A DNA stretch of 24,840 bases from DASPLH01 sp035627675 (lineage in GTDB: Bacteria > Acidobacteriota > Terriglobia > Terriglobales > Acidobacteriaceae): NCBI GenBank assembly GCA_035627675.1, contig DASPLH010000169.1, positions 1 through 24,840 of the forward strand. Reading direction: 5' to 3'. Shown piece after piece: positions 7,575 through 13,441 of this stretch (positions within the stretch are counted from its first letter, which is position 1; each line of letters opens with the position of its first letter). Both the position numbers and the translations under genes were made by a program. Under the pieces are notes generated by a model. It had not been told where the DNA came from and did not search any database. It saw nothing but the letters and a program-made list of their open reading frames with translations.

Positions 7575-7604
7575 GACAAGCACTCACAGGATACCCCTCG
7601 ACAC
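7558..7604 (-). promoter_or_regulatory. Perfect 15-bp hairpin over the membrane-protein start
   Basis: GTGTCGAGGGGTATC (7558-7572) and its exact reverse complement (7590-7604) flank a 17-base centre. On the minus-strand transcript the 3' arm contains codons 2-6 of the membrane protein and the last base of its ATG. The centre holds the only plausible ribosome site (GTGAG) and the possible GTG start. It has no T-run, so it is not a classical terminator. A role in translation control or RNA processing is inferred. Confidence 0.6.
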
Positions 7605-7620
7605 GTTCAGAGACCAAGGT

Positions 7621-7785
7621 TTACCTGCAACCGGAGCCCGACGAGCACCCCCCAGGTTCCGGCCCGTTCATCGCCGAGACCGACTGCGTTGTCGTTGTGT
7701 TTACGGTTTGAGTTGAGTCCGAAATACCGAGGTATGTCGATACGGACATGAGACCGGCCAGGAGAAGGTTGATGACAAACTGCAC
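7621..7785 (-). CDS. 54-aa hydrophobic peptide with Gly/Cys tail
   Basis: A short reading frame starting at GTG 7785 with GGGAG 6 bases upstream and ending with TAA at 7621. The translation starts MQFVINLLLAGLMSVSTYLG, a signal- or anchor-like hydrophobic segment with no positive charge. It is followed by a Ser/Thr/Asn-rich linker (DSTQTVNTTTTQSVSA) and ends GPEPGGCSSGSGCR with two Cys. An overlapping frame on the same strand is open over a longer stretch (7607-7891) but reads as Arg/His-rich and has no ribosome site. The peptide precedes the hairpin and the two coupled membrane proteins, so the three could form one transcript. Whether it is a secreted peptide, a small membrane subunit or a leader cannot be decided from sequence. 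Confidence 0.55.
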   Translation of the reverse strand: MQFVINLLLAGLMSVSTYLGISDSTQTVNTTTTQSVSAMNGPEPGGCSSGSGCR

Positions 7786-7893
7786 GGCAAACTCCCACTT
7801 GGGTTGATTTGCTTACCGTGCTAATGTGGTTGCGATCATGGCTGTTCACGCAAGTTTTATCGACCTGTGCAGTGTTCGGAACGCAGAACAAAT

Positions 7894-8250
7894 ATGAGAT
7901 TGTTACGGCCTTACGACGACTTCATGAGCAGGACGATCGCGTCTCTGTCGACGCGCGTCGCCCAACTGCGTTTCATGCATGAGATCTGGGACGGCGCGTG
8001 TTACAACCACTGGGGCATGTCTTCGACGTTCGGCGACGACGCCGCGCAACAGGCGATGCGACAGGCGCATGATCGCATCGTCAAAGAGATCATTCGGTCT
8101 CCTATCAACGAACTATGCGGGGATTTACAGGACTTCCCTTCGGGCTCGAAGCGCGCAGAGGTTCAGAAGAGTTTCGGCGCTCCGACAGCAGCTCACCTGG
8201 ACCTGGTCGTGCGGACCCTCGAGTTTATTCGGAAGCGCCAAGCCGCATAG
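7894..8250 (+). CDS. Small cytoplasmic protein, unknown
   Basis: 118 aa from ATG 7894. A GTG at 7867 would add nine residues, and ATG 7924 is a later possibility; none has a good ribosome site. The protein is helical and soluble: FMSRTIASLSTRVAQLRFMH, then EIWDGACYNHWGMSSTFGDD, QQAMRQAHDRIVKEIIRSP and LDLVVRTLEFIRKRQ. I do not recognise a domain. Its 3' end overlaps the 3' end of the convergent XRE-family gene by 26 bases, so the two transcripts are complementary at their ends. The gene is divergent from the short peptide gene, about 110 bases away. It is probably real, judging by codon and residue composition; function unknown. Confidence 0.65.
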   Translation: MRLLRPYDDFMSRTIASLSTRVAQLRFMHEIWDGACYNHWGMSSTFGDDAAQQAMRQAHDRIVKEIIRSPINELCGDLQDFPSGSKRAEVQKSFGAPTAAHLDLVVRTLEFIRKRQAA

Positions 8251-8989
8251 CGATCCCGACAACGCGCCCGAGTACTTCTGCGTCCCTGCCGTCCCTCGCT
8301 ACCCGCGGTTTGCATCCCGAAAGCGGATGGGGTTGCACTACGATGTCCTGGCCATTCTTGTCGCACCAGCAGCAGACGAATCCATCGCGCAATTCTAAGA
8401 AGTAGATGGGCCGCTCGTACTCCGATCTCCAACTACCTTCCAAAATCCTGGCTTGGGACTCGTCGATCTGGAGGAAACTCCCTGGCGGGATCAGCGGATA
8501 CATGGTCCGGTCCTCGGTGCCCACGTAGCCGTAGGAATACTCTCGCTCCTTGAAACGTGACAGGTGCGAAATGGGCACCGCGCCCCAGCCGACGATCATG
8601 CGACTGAGCGCGGTCGTCGTTCTTGCGTCAAATGCCGGGTCGAGCCGCACTGGCATCTCGACGACGCTCGGGCCCAGCAGCCCCGTCAGGTGCGTCTTCG
8701 TGATCTCCACCAGCCTGCTGTCCTCCACCTCGTTGGTTGGAACTCCGTACAGCGCGAGGAGTTCGCGCAGCTCCCTTCGGTAGATGACGGACATGGAATA
8801 GAGCTTGTGTATCGAGGGCACGATGCCCTTCGTCTCGAAGTCGGAGATACGGCTGATCGAGAGCACGTAATCGGGCACTCCGTATTTCGCCGCGAGTCGA
8901 TTGCTGGCCGTCTCGACGTCGCGGACCGTCAGGCCCAAGCCTTCGCGTAATTGGCGCAGCTTCTCTCCAGGAGCCAATCGATCGTTCAC
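8225..8989 (-). CDS. XRE-family HTH regulator with S24-like C-terminal domain
   Basis: A 254-aa protein starting at GTG 8989 with GGAA 6 bases upstream. Residues ~6-75 form an XRE/Cro-type helix-turn-helix: GEKLRQLREGLGLTVRDVET, ISRISDFETKGIVPSIHKLY, then a helix with LRELLALYG. The HTH has an insert (SNRLAAKYGVPDYVLS) compared with the compact Cro fold. The C-terminal half contains YPLIPPGSFLQIDESQ and PIYFLELRDGFVCCWCDKNG, then DIVVQPHPLSG and EVLGRVVGIAMRL. This is like the beta fold of S24/LexA-type regulators, where (P)PG(D/S)xxxxD precedes the site. I do not see a clear Ser-Lys autocleavage dyad, so proteolytic control is unproven. Palindromes upstream (9069-9088, 9127-9144) are possible operators. 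Confidence 0.85.
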   Translation of the reverse strand: MNDRLAPGEKLRQLREGLGLTVRDVETASNRLAAKYGVPDYVLSISRISDFETKGIVPSIHKLYSMSVIYRRELRELLALYGVPTNEVEDSRLVEITKTHLTGLLGPSVVEMPVRLDPAFDARTTTALSRMIVGWGAVPISHLSRFKEREYSYGYVGTEDRTMYPLIPPGSFLQIDESQARILEGSWRSEYERPIYFLELRDGFVCCWCDKNGQDIVVQPHPLSGCKPRVARDGRDAEVLGRVVGIAMRLGASE

Positions 8990-9068
8990 CGTTCGTTCCA
9001 GATTGAGCTTTGTTCAGGTGATTGTTACACGCGGGGCTCCCCGAGAGCCATCACGCCCGCGCTCTCCG

Positions 9069-9088
9069 TTGTTCTGTATCCGGAACAA
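9069..9088. promoter_or_regulatory. Inverted repeat, possible operator
   Basis: TTGTTC (9069-9074), 8 bases, then GAACAA (9083-9088): a perfect 6-bp dyad about 80 bases upstream of the XRE gene start. The half-site TTGTTC recurs at 9010-9015, closer to the gene. Autoregulation by the XRE protein is a guess from position. Confidence 0.4.
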
Positions 9089-9126
9089 GCAGAGCCAAGT
9101 GCGGCAGCTGCCACGATTTTGCCTAC

Positions 9127-9144
9127 ACTGGCGAGGTCGCCAGT
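9127..9144. repeat. 18-base palindrome
   Basis: ACTGGCGA-GG-TCGCCAGT has perfect 8-bp arms around a 2-base centre. The near-zero spacing favours a dimeric protein-binding site over an RNA hairpin. It lies between the XRE gene and the putative small RNA. Confidence 0.45.
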
Positions 9145-9263
9145 CCGCGGCATGGGCGCGGGCTGCCCGCCGCAAACCCCTATTTAAGTTCTAAGCCGGC
9201 ACGAAAGACAAGACCGGCGGAAATGTCCTCTCTCGCACCCATTCAAGTGGGTGCTCTTTTTTT
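9145..9263 (+). ncRNA. Candidate small RNA or attenuated leader (5' end uncertain)
   Basis: The 3' end is well defined by the intrinsic terminator at 9235-9263. Upstream are two further stems: a GC-rich GCGGG/CCCGC hairpin near 9158-9172 and GCCGG/CCGGC (9195-9199, 9214-9218) enclosing a purine-rich loop CACGAAAGACAAGA. No reading frame explains the terminator. It does not match any riboswitch or housekeeping RNA core that I recognise. It may be an independent RNA or the leader of the protease gene 180 bases downstream. The 5' boundary is arbitrary because no promoter is clear. Confidence 0.35.
9235..9263 (+). terminator. Strong intrinsic terminator with no upstream plus-strand gene
   Basis: A 7-bp stem GCACCCA/TGGGTGC (9235-9241, 9248-9254) with a 6-base loop, followed by TC and seven T (9257-9263). 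The nearest plus-strand gene upstream ends at 8250, with an opposing gene in between. It therefore terminates an unannotated transcript or acts as an attenuator. Confidence 0.8.
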
Positions 9264-9442
9264 GTGTCGAGCACGGGCCGTTACGCGCTCTCTTGCGCAA
9301 CCGGCGAGCTACATACGGCGGCATTCCGCGACCCGGTAGCGAAACTGTTTGGTGGCACTTGGCAACCGTACGGCTTCTGCGGGCACCTATGCGGGTGGAT
9401 TGATTGGTATGTCAATCCAGAACCGCATCTTCGGAGGCATCT

Positions 9443-10339
9443 ATGCTTCGCTCTCCGCGCGTGTTCGCCGCTGTGCTGGCGACCGCAATGTTGACCGCAC
9501 TGCCCAGTGCAGCCATTACCGGAAGTTATCAACCGGACCCTATCCACACGTATGTCGGACTTGCCGTCTTCTATGACGCCAACGGCGAGTTCAGCCATCG
9601 CTGCTCGGGCAGCCTGATCTCTCCTTCGGTCTTCCTGACCGCAGGACACTGTGTGGATGACGCCGACAACCTTTCGTACGCCCGGATCTACTTTCACCAG
9701 GAGGCTGGCGCTCACTACGATCCGGTCACACAACACGACCCCGTCACCGGATACCCGGACGAGTGCATCGAGGGCGATCCCCTGTGCGTTACCGGCGAAC
9801 GCCTCTTTGACTATGGGTTCGACAACTTCGCGGGCTTCCCCAACACTCGGGACGCCGGAATCGTGCTGCTCGACGAACCGGTGACGTTCCAAACGGACTT
9901 CGCGAGCCTTGCCGAGGCGGGTGCGCTGACCGAGCTGGCCAACAGGCGCGGTGTCCAGGACGTGAGCTTCACGGTGAGCGGGTACGGCGTGTCCGACAAC
10001 TGGCCTCCGACGCAGGCTCCGCTGTCCTTCCGTGTCCGGTTGATGGCGGAAACCAAGCTCAACAACCTGCGTAACGCGTGGACTGCCGGGTTCAACCTGC
10101 AAACCTCGTCTGCCCCCGGCAACAATCGCGGCGGCACTTGCGGCGGAGACTCGGGCGGACCGGTGCTCTGGGGCGACACCGACATCATCGTCGCCGTCAC
10201 GAGCTTCGGCAAACGAGAACAGTGTCTCGGCAACGACTACTCGTACAGGATTGACCAGCAGGAAGTGCTCGACTGGATCTTGGGCATCGCGGCCATGGTC
10301 GGCGAGGACGACGACATCAACATCGTTCCGCTGGCCTGA
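9443..10339 (+). CDS. Secreted trypsin-fold serine protease (family S1)
   Basis: 298 aa from ATG 9443, chosen because GGAGG lies 5 bases upstream (9433-9437) and a signal peptide begins there (MLRSPRVFAAVLATAMLTAL, cleavage near PSAA-ITG). An upstream in-frame ATG at 9404 would bury the signal. The catalytic triad is complete: H69 in FLTAGHC, D137 in TRDAGIVLL and S237 in CGGDSGGPVLW. Position 189 (chymotrypsin numbering), at the base of the S1 pocket, appears to be Gly (G231) rather than Asp, so trypsin-like Arg/Lys preference is unlikely; small or hydrophobic P1 residues are inferred. An insert after the first strands (QHDPVTGYPDECIEGDPLC) is longer than in chymotrypsin. It is exported, and a target cannot be named. 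Tandem repeats follow the gene. Confidence 0.92.
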   Translation: MLRSPRVFAAVLATAMLTALPSAAITGSYQPDPIHTYVGLAVFYDANGEFSHRCSGSLISPSVFLTAGHCVDDADNLSYARIYFHQEAGAHYDPVTQHDPVTGYPDECIEGDPLCVTGERLFDYGFDNFAGFPNTRDAGIVLLDEPVTFQTDFASLAEAGALTELANRRGVQDVSFTVSGYGVSDNWPPTQAPLSFRVRLMAETKLNNLRNAWTAGFNLQTSSAPGNNRGGTCGGDSGGPVLWGDTDIIVAVTSFGKREQCLGNDYSYRIDQQEVLDWILGIAAMVGEDDDINIVPLA

Positions 10340-10350
10340 GGTTGGTAAGC

Positions 10351-10585
10351 GTTGCCCACATCCGCCCGCTTCGGCGGATGTGTGGTAACCCGAGTTCCCA
10401 AAGCGATTGGCCAGCCCGTTGATGAGTTTGGTGCCCCACATCCGCCCAGCTTTTGGCGAATGTGGGGTAACCCGAGTTCCCAAGGCGATTGGCCAGCCCG
10501 TTGAGTTTGGTGCCCCACATCCGCCAGCTTTTGGCGAATGTGGGGTAACCCGAGTTCCCAAGGCAATTGGCCAACCCCGTTTGGT
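10351..10585. repeat. Three tandem 79-80 bp repeats with internal hairpin
   Basis: The motif CCCACATCCGCC recurs at 10355, 10435 and 10514 (steps of 80 and 79). Each unit has a hairpin (CCCACATCCGCC / GGCG(A/G)ATGTGGG-like, loop around AGCTTTT) followed by GGTAACCCGAGTTCCCAAGG and CGATTGGCCAGCCCGTTGAG, with a few substitutions. Unit lengths are not both multiples of 3, so the long frames crossing it are not conserved coding. It lies between the convergent protease and 69-aa genes and may also stop transcription. Confidence 0.9.
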
Positions 10586-10586
10586 T

Positions 10587-10796
10587 CTAGCGCGCCAGTT
10601 TGACCAGCAGTTCTTTTCCCAACTCCTGGAGTTCGCCGAAGCGCCTTTGGTACTCGAGAAAGAGCCGGTTCAGTTCCAGGGAACGGTCCGGGGCCAAGTG
10701 CGCTCGCAGCAGCATGTCGCGCATGCGGACAGGATTGGGGAGCAACGCCTCTTCGCTCAACTCTTCGAGTGCCGTCCGAACATCGTAGTGGTACAT
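10587..10796 (-). CDS. 69-aa orphan helical protein
   Basis: It starts at ATG 10796 with GGAG 6 bases upstream. The sequence is charged and Leu-rich throughout (MYHYDVRTALEELSEEALLP, MRDMLLRAHLAPDRSLELN, RLFLEYQRRFGELQELGKEL), giving an amphipathic helical, possibly coiled-coil protein. No domain is recognised. It lies 88 bases downstream of ada on the same strand, so it could share that transcript. Its stop is a base or two from the tandem repeat block, whose hairpins may end its mRNA. The good ribosome site and non-random composition support a real gene. Confidence 0.7.
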   Translation of the reverse strand: MYHYDVRTALEELSEEALLPNPVRMRDMLLRAHLAPDRSLELNRLFLEYQRRFGELQELGKELLVKLAR

Positions 10797-10884
10797 AGAA
10801 GTCTCCGTGACACACGCAGTTGGGATGTGTGTCGTCGGACCGGCGTCGCGGAAAACCCGCGGAGGCGATCAAACGAGTCGGCGG

Positions 10885-12021
10885 CTATCTCGACGCGCCG
10901 CGACTCGCGAATGGAAGGACTTCGGAGTTCGATGGCGCTCGTGTCGCCAGTACGTCGCGCTCGAGCCTGAGCAGGAAGGCTTTGCGGGGCATGCCGCCGC
11001 CATAGCCCGTGAGTGAGCCGTCGGCGCCGAGCACCCTGTGGCAGGGTACGGCAATCGCAATGCGGTTGCGTCCGTTCGCCAACCCCACCGCTCGACTGCT
11101 GCCCGGCTTGCCCAATTCCACTGCGATCTCGCCGTAATTGCGCGTTGTGCCGAATGGAATCTGCCGAAGATAGTTCCACACAGCGACTTCGAACGGATTG
11201 CCCGGGGTGTGCAGCGGCACCGTGAAGCGGGTCGATTCGCCTGCGAAATACAGTTGCAATTCGCTTTCGAGCTGCTCCAGATGAGAGTTCGTCCCCGGTG
11301 CGACTGCGTAGCCGTATCGCGAACGCAGCGTTTCGATCTCTCTGGTCAGCGCGGGACGGTCGAGGAACTCCAGCAGCACGATTCCCCGCTTCTCCGCCAT
11401 GGCCACCATGGGCCCAAGAGGCGTGTTCAGGCGAGTAAAGAGCAGTGCTTCCGCGGTTCGACCGCGTCCGGGTGAGATCCCGAACCTTTTGCGGAAACCG
11501 GCACGGAAGCCACTCAGAGACTCATAGCCGTGGTCGAGGGCCGCGTCGTCGATGGAGTCGCCGATATTCAGCCGGCCAAGTGCCGATGCGAGACGCCGAG
11601 TCCTCACGTATGTGTGGAAGGTCATGCCGAAGTTCTTCTTGAACCAGCGGCGAAGGCGTACCGGATCGATGCCGCGGGCGACGATGTCTTCGTCGGTAAT
11701 CCGTATCGCCGGGCCGGTGTTGGCGGCTTCGATCAGCGGGCGTACCCAGCCAGGCGCGACGGCGGCCGCGTCCAGCGGATTGCAGCGTTTGCATGGGCGG
11801 AATCCGGCGGCAACGGCGTCCACCGCGGTGCGGTAGAACTCCACATTCTCAGGCTTCGGCTTGCGGGCGGTACACGTCGGCCGGCAGAAGATACCGGTGG
11901 TCCTGACCGCCGTGTAGAAAACGCCTTCGTAGGCGGAATCGCAGGCGAGCATGGCGCGAACCATCTCCGCACGGGGAGGAAGCATGGCGTCCGGCGTTGT
12001 CATGGCACGACTTTGACCCAT
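10885..12021 (-). CDS. ada: Ada: methyl-phosphotriester sensor, AraC HTH and O6-alkylguanine transferase
   Basis: A 378-aa three-part Ada protein for repair of alkylated DNA and activation of the adaptive response. N-terminal zinc domain: C46, C50 (GIFCRPTC), C77, C80 (FRPCKRC); in E. coli one of the equivalent Cys takes the methyl group from phosphotriesters and switches the protein to an activator. Residues ~100-185 are an AraC-type double HTH (LRRWFKKNFGMTFHTYVRTR, DDAALDHGYESLSGFRAGF, KRFGISPGR). The C-terminal ~190-360 is the suicide O6-methyltransferase: NPFEVAVWNYLRQIPFGTT, then PCHRV with acceptor C327 and GSLTGYGGG. All key residues are present. ATG 12021 has GGAA 8 bases upstream; ATG 12003 is the alternative. 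A 69-aa gene follows. Confidence 0.95.
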   Translation of the reverse strand: MGQSRAMTTPDAMLPPRAEMVRAMLACDSAYEGVFYTAVRTTGIFCRPTCTARKPKPENVEFYRTAVDAVAAGFRPCKRCNPLDAAAVAPGWVRPLIEAANTGPAIRITDEDIVARGIDPVRLRRWFKKNFGMTFHTYVRTRRLASALGRLNIGDSIDDAALDHGYESLSGFRAGFRKRFGISPGRGRTAEALLFTRLNTPLGPMVAMAEKRGIVLLEFLDRPALTREIETLRSRYGYAVAPGTNSHLEQLESELQLYFAGESTRFTVPLHTPGNPFEVAVWNYLRQIPFGTTRNYGEIAVELGKPGSSRAVGLANGRNRIAIAVPCHRVLGADGSLTGYGGGMPRKAFLLRLERDVLATRAPSNSEVLPFASRGASR

Positions 12022-12151
12022 TCATGCGCTTCCAGTCCACCGAAGAATGGACTTGAAATTCGGCCACATCAAAAATCGAGAACTGCAGCGCGCGTTCCAC
12101 AACCTTCGGCCTCGCGGACCCATCGTTAGAGCGAGAGAGCGGAGGGTACAG

Positions 12152-12649
12152 ATGGAATCGCACTTCAAAGCTGCAGGCCACGCCGTTCATCCCATGCTGA
12201 TTGTCTTCCCGCTGGGACTTCTTGCGACCGCTACTATCTTCGATGGCATTCGTGCCGCGACGCATGAGCGACGGTGGGCTGAGGTCGGCCACTACATGCT
12301 CGGAGCCGGCGTGGTGAGCGGCCTGGTGGCTGCCGTCCCAGGCACCGTGGACTATCTCGCCATTCGGGAGAACACACGCGCCAAGCGCATCGGCCTGCTG
12401 CACGGCATCGGGAACGTCATCGTGACCGGAATGTTTGCTGCAAGCTGGCTGGCGCGCAGAGACAACCCCGGGCGTCCAGGACCAGGCGCGATTGGACTAT
12501 CGGTGGGTGGAACTGCTCTGGCGTTGGTTACCGCCTGGCTTGGGGGTGAACTCGTCGAACGGCTCGGAATCGGGGTGGATGATGGCGCGCACATGGACGC
12601 GCCGAACTCGCTCAGCGATCGTCCTGCGACGGACCAGATGGCGGCGTGA
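12152..12649 (+). CDS. DUF2231 membrane protein
   Basis: 165 aa from ATG 12152, with GGAGG 6 bases upstream (GGAGGGTACAG); an open frame further up to 12047 lacks a ribosome site. Four membrane segments fit the DUF2231 pattern: AGHAVHPMLIVFPLGLLATA, MLGAGVVSGLVAAVPGTVDY, LLHGIGNVIVTGMFAASWLA and IGLSVGGTALALVTAWLGGE. The N-terminal His-Pro-Met in the first segment and the GxxxGxxD at the second segment end are typical. The C-terminal tail (ELVERLGIGVDDGAHMDAPN) is soluble. Related proteins are sometimes linked to redox or heme proteins, but no specific role can be given. It is divergent from ada, with 130 bases between the starts. Confidence 0.85.
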   Translation: MESHFKAAGHAVHPMLIVFPLGLLATATIFDGIRAATHERRWAEVGHYMLGAGVVSGLVAAVPGTVDYLAIRENTRAKRIGLLHGIGNVIVTGMFAASWLARRDNPGRPGPGAIGLSVGGTALALVTAWLGGELVERLGIGVDDGAHMDAPNSLSDRPATDQMAA

Positions 12650-12687
12650 GTCCCTCGAGTGCCCGCAAGGTCGATATGGAAGGTGTA

Positions 12688-12764
12688 TGGCGCGCCCGGA
12701 GAGATTCGAACTCCCGACCTAATGCTCCGGAGGCATTCGCTCTATCCAGCTGAGCTACGGGCGC
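12688..12764 (-). tRNA. tRNA-Arg (anticodon CCG), CCA encoded
   Basis: The minus strand folds as a standard cloverleaf. The acceptor pairs GCGCCCG with CGGGCGC (12758-12764 and 12692-12698). The D arm is GCTC/GAGC. The anticodon arm AATGC/GCATT encloses loop CTCCGGA, giving anticodon CCG for codon CGG. The T arm is GGGAG-TTCGAAT-CTCTC with one G-U pair. Discriminator G and genomic CCA complete 77 nt. No tail-to-tail terminator with a T-run is seen downstream. Confidence 0.95.
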
Positions 12765-12804
12765 GCACCGTGGCCTGAACAGGCCTGAGGTAAGAACTTC
12801 CGAC

Positions 12805-12810
12805 ATTATA
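12805..12810 (-). promoter_or_regulatory. -10 box for tRNA-Arg
   Basis: A perfect TATAAT on the minus strand lies about 40 bases upstream of the tRNA 5' end, as expected for a tRNA with a short 5' leader. The -35 is poor (CTGAAG-like). Confidence 0.55.
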
Positions 12811-12846
12811 GCGTATGGGACATTTGCTTCAGGCGGTCTCCGTCAT

Positions 12847-12883
12847 CCCACATTAGCTGCGGCTGCGGCTCCGCAAATGTGGG
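12847..12883. repeat. Dispersed palindrome related to the tandem repeat hairpin
   Basis: CCCACATT (12847-12854) and AATGTGGG (12876-12883) form a perfect stem, with an inner TGCGG/CCGCA pair. The outer arms share CCCACAT/ATGTGGG with the repeats at 10351-10585. It lies just downstream of the minus-strand DUF3592 gene stop. Confidence 0.6.
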
Positions 12884-12891
12884 CCACCCTC

Positions 12892-13365
12892 TCAGTTCCG
12901 GGCCACGAAGAACAGCACAAAGGCGAACGCGGCGAACACCGCGCCTGTCACTCCCAGTGCAATGGGCAGTTGGTAGTAGCGGCGCGGGTGGTCGGTGTCG
13001 AGTCTTACTTCTGCCGGGTTGTTGGGGTTATATCTGATGAGCGCTTGTGAGCCGGCGGGGAACCGCGCCGCTGCATCCTTGACGATTTCGTAGTCGTTGC
13101 CGCGACGGTAGGCGTTCACGGTCGTGAGCTGGATTTTGTCTCCCACCTCGTAGCTCAACTCGAAGCGAGTGACCCACATCTTCGTTCCGCTGACGGTGGT
13201 TTCGAGCACCTCGCTTGCCCTCACGCTGGCCATCGTGGACGGCCAGTCGCGGACAACCGAGTATTGCTTCAAGAAGAAGGGGATGGCGAGCGCGATGGAC
13301 GCCAGTCCGAAAAGCAGGCATGCCACCGCGGCTACGCTGATCGTTGCTCGGCTACTCTGCTGCAC
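12892..13365 (-). CDS. DUF3592 membrane protein
   Basis: 157 aa starting at GTG 13365. An N-terminal membrane segment (ISVAAVACLLFGLASIALAI) and a C-terminal one (LPIALGVTGAVFAAFAFVLF) enclose a beta-rich extracytoplasmic domain: WPSTMASVRASEVLET, TRFELSYEVGDKIQLTTVNA and the typical DUF3592 strand pair FPAGSQALIRYNPNNPAEVR. Family members are widespread and functionally unassigned. It lies 76 bases after the ccmD stop on the same strand, so it may be at the end of the ccm transcript, though nothing links its function to cytochrome maturation. Confidence 0.85.
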   Translation of the reverse strand: MQQSSRATISVAAVACLLFGLASIALAIPFFLKQYSVVRDWPSTMASVRASEVLETTVSGTKMWVTRFELSYEVGDKIQLTTVNAYRRGNDYEIVKDAAARFPAGSQALIRYNPNNPAEVRLDTDHPRRYYQLPIALGVTGAVFAAFAFVLFFVARN

Positions 13366-13441
13366 GACCCAGTTTAGACCAGTTCAGCGGAAGCTGAAAC
13401 CGTGAAAGCGCAGGCACGCCGTCGCAATCGGGAAACATGCT

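Larger units (their letters stand above)
8990..9442. other. 453-base gene-free regulatory region
   Basis: It separates the minus-strand XRE regulator from the plus-strand protease gene. It holds a TTGTTC-N8-GAACAA inverted repeat (9069-9088) with another TTGTTC at 9010, a CGGGG/CCCCG mini-hairpin (9032-9043), an 18-base palindrome (9127-9144), a GCCGG/CCGGC stem (9195-9218) and a strong plus-strand terminator (9235-9263). The plus-strand frames open here do not look coding. No protein gene is supported. Confidence 0.6.

Noticed and set aside
7607..7891. 94-aa minus-strand open frame
   Set aside because: No ribosome site and a His/Arg/Ser-rich translation; the overlapping 54-aa frame with GGGAG is preferred.
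9264..9494. 76-aa plus-strand open frame upstream of and over the protease signal peptide
   Set aside because: It overlaps the protease start in another frame, has no ribosome site, and is Cys/Trp/His-rich without pattern.
9281..10561. 426-aa minus-strand open frame over the protease and repeats
   Set aside because: Antisense to a gene with a complete catalytic triad; its C-terminal repeats are translations of the tandem repeats.
10317..10574. Repeat-protein reading (LGNSGYPTF-type units) across the tandem repeats
   Set aside because: Unit lengths are 80 and 79 bp, so the frame changes between units; the hairpins explain the conservation better than coding.
10351..10585. CRISPR array
   Set aside because: Only three units, with conservation across the whole unit and no variable spacers; no cas genes.
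12688..12883. Integration site at the tRNA-Arg gene
   Set aside because: No integrase, no repeated tRNA 3' end and no change of gene character on either side.
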